Source: Beverwykella pulmonaria
Lineage: Eukaryota > Ascomycota > Dothideomycetes > Pleosporales > Melanommataceae
Direction: 5' to 3'
Length of the DNA: 64,000 nt
Assembly (NCBI GenBank): GCA_001599595.1
Contig: BCHH01000006.1
Span: forward strand, 2,650,319-2,714,318
The notes under the pieces were generated by a model. The model was not told where the DNA came from. It saw nothing but the letters and a program-made list of their open reading frames with translations, and made no database searches. Made by a program: the position numbers and the translations under genes. This document shows, one piece after another, positions 63,568-64,000 of this stretch (positions are counted from its first letter, which is position 1; the number at the start of each line of letters is the position of its first letter).

Positions 63568-64000
63568 ATGCTGATTCAACGACTCCTTCTATCTGTCGCG
63601 ACAGCGACATTCTCATCACTTGCAGCTGCTGTCGATCTTACTGGCTACGAGTATGTTGTTGTCGGCTCTGGTGCTGGCGGCGGCCCCCTCGCAGCTCGGC
63701 TAGCAATCGCTGGCCACAAGACCCTGCTCATTGAGGCTGGTGACGACCAGGGCGCCAACATCAACTACACTGTTCCATCCTACTCTGCCAGGTCTTCAGA
63801 AGATGAAAACCTTGCGTGGAACTTCTTTGTTCGCCACTATGCCGATGAGGAACGCCAGGCTTTGGACTACAAGACAACCTACACGACCCCCGATGGTGGC
63901 GAGTATACTGGCCTAAGCCCGCCTGAGGGCTCGACAATGAAGGGAACGCTATATCCCCGTACTGGTACGCTAGGAGGATGCACCGCCCACAATGCCCTCA
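63568..64000 (+). CDS. GMC oxidoreductase, 5' part (cut by window edge)
   Basis: An open frame of 144 codons from the ATG at 63568 runs off the window. It starts with a signal peptide (MLIQRLLLSVATATFSSLAA), then the FAD-binding dinucleotide fold VVVGSGAGGGPLAARLA and LLIEAGDD, and the GMC signature region around LYPRTGTLGGCTAHNA, where FAD is contacted. Secreted GMC enzymes include glucose, aryl-alcohol and cellobiose oxidoreductases; many feed H2O2 or electrons to AA9 enzymes, and one lies 4 kb to the left. The subtype cannot be set without the C-terminal catalytic His residues. Confidence 0.92.
   Translation, partial: MLIQRLLLSVATATFSSLAAAVDLTGYEYVVVGSGAGGGPLAARLAIAGHKTLLIEAGDDQGANINYTVPSYSARSSEDENLAWNFFVRHYADEERQALDYKTTYTTPDGGEYTGLSPPEGSTMKGTLYPRTGTLGGCTAHNAL

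Noticed and set aside
1..64000. tRNA or rRNA genes
   Set aside because: I looked by eye for B-box-like GGTTCRANNCC sequences on both strands and found none with a matching A-box. A covariance-model scan would be decisive.

Overview
The window looks like nuclear DNA of a filamentous ascomycete (Pezizomycotina). The reasons are short introns (mostly 47-76 bp) with GTRNGT donors and CAG/TAG acceptors, compact and often divergent genes, a heterokaryon-incompatibility (HET) domain protein, a PTH11/SAT4-type membrane protein, an AA9 lytic polysaccharide monooxygenase and small secreted proteins. The species cannot be told from the sequence. All splice models below were built by hand from reading frame and splice signals.

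Layout. 0-12 kb: aldo/keto reductase, SnoaL-like protein, a 2.8-kb AT-rich gene-poor block, a HET protein, a GNAT acetyltransferase, a RidA/YjgF protein and a secreted alpha/beta hydrolase. 12-14.7 kb: decayed enzyme genes (a zinc-type medium-chain dehydrogenase relic and a 4-coumarate-CoA-ligase-like relic). 14.7-19 kb: a type II membrane glycosyltransferase with a PAN-like tail, and a Ser/Thr-rich single-pass wall/surface protein with internal repeats. 19-29 kb: a frameshifted unknown gene divergent from an alpha/beta hydrolase, a small secreted protein, a 5-formyl-THF cyclo-ligase-like protein, an SLC10/RCH1-like transporter, and a very small two-exon Cys-rich secreted protein that simple ORF finding misses. 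29-34 kb: the FACT subunit SPT16, divergent from a mitochondrial carrier. 35-39 kb: a secreted protein of unknown function divergent from a D-2-hydroxyacid dehydrogenase.

39-43 kb is a gene graveyard: a BTB/POZ relic, then three plus-strand reading frames each broken by a single in-frame stop (TAG, TAA, TGA), with a 5 x 55-bp tandem array between the last two. 43.7-64 kb is again dense: sugar transporter, TMEM70/TMEM186-like mitochondrial protein, glutaminyl-peptide cyclotransferase, a 1584-residue nuclear-type protein, secreted histidine phosphatase, the WD40 ribosome-biogenesis protein JIP5, the AA9 enzyme, the PTH11-like protein, and the 5' end of a GMC oxidoreductase cut by the window edge.

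There is no bacterial-style operon and no complete biosynthetic cluster: no polyketide synthase, non-ribosomal peptide synthetase or terpene synthase was seen, and no transposase or reverse transcriptase was recognised. The secreted genes (hydrolase, two small secreted proteins, AA9, phosphatase, GMC enzyme, mucin-like protein) fit a plant-associated or saprotrophic lifestyle, which is an inference. The most interesting items are the hidden Cys-rich secreted protein, the graveyard with its single-stop frames and perfect tandem array, and the large Zn-ligand/AT-hook protein.
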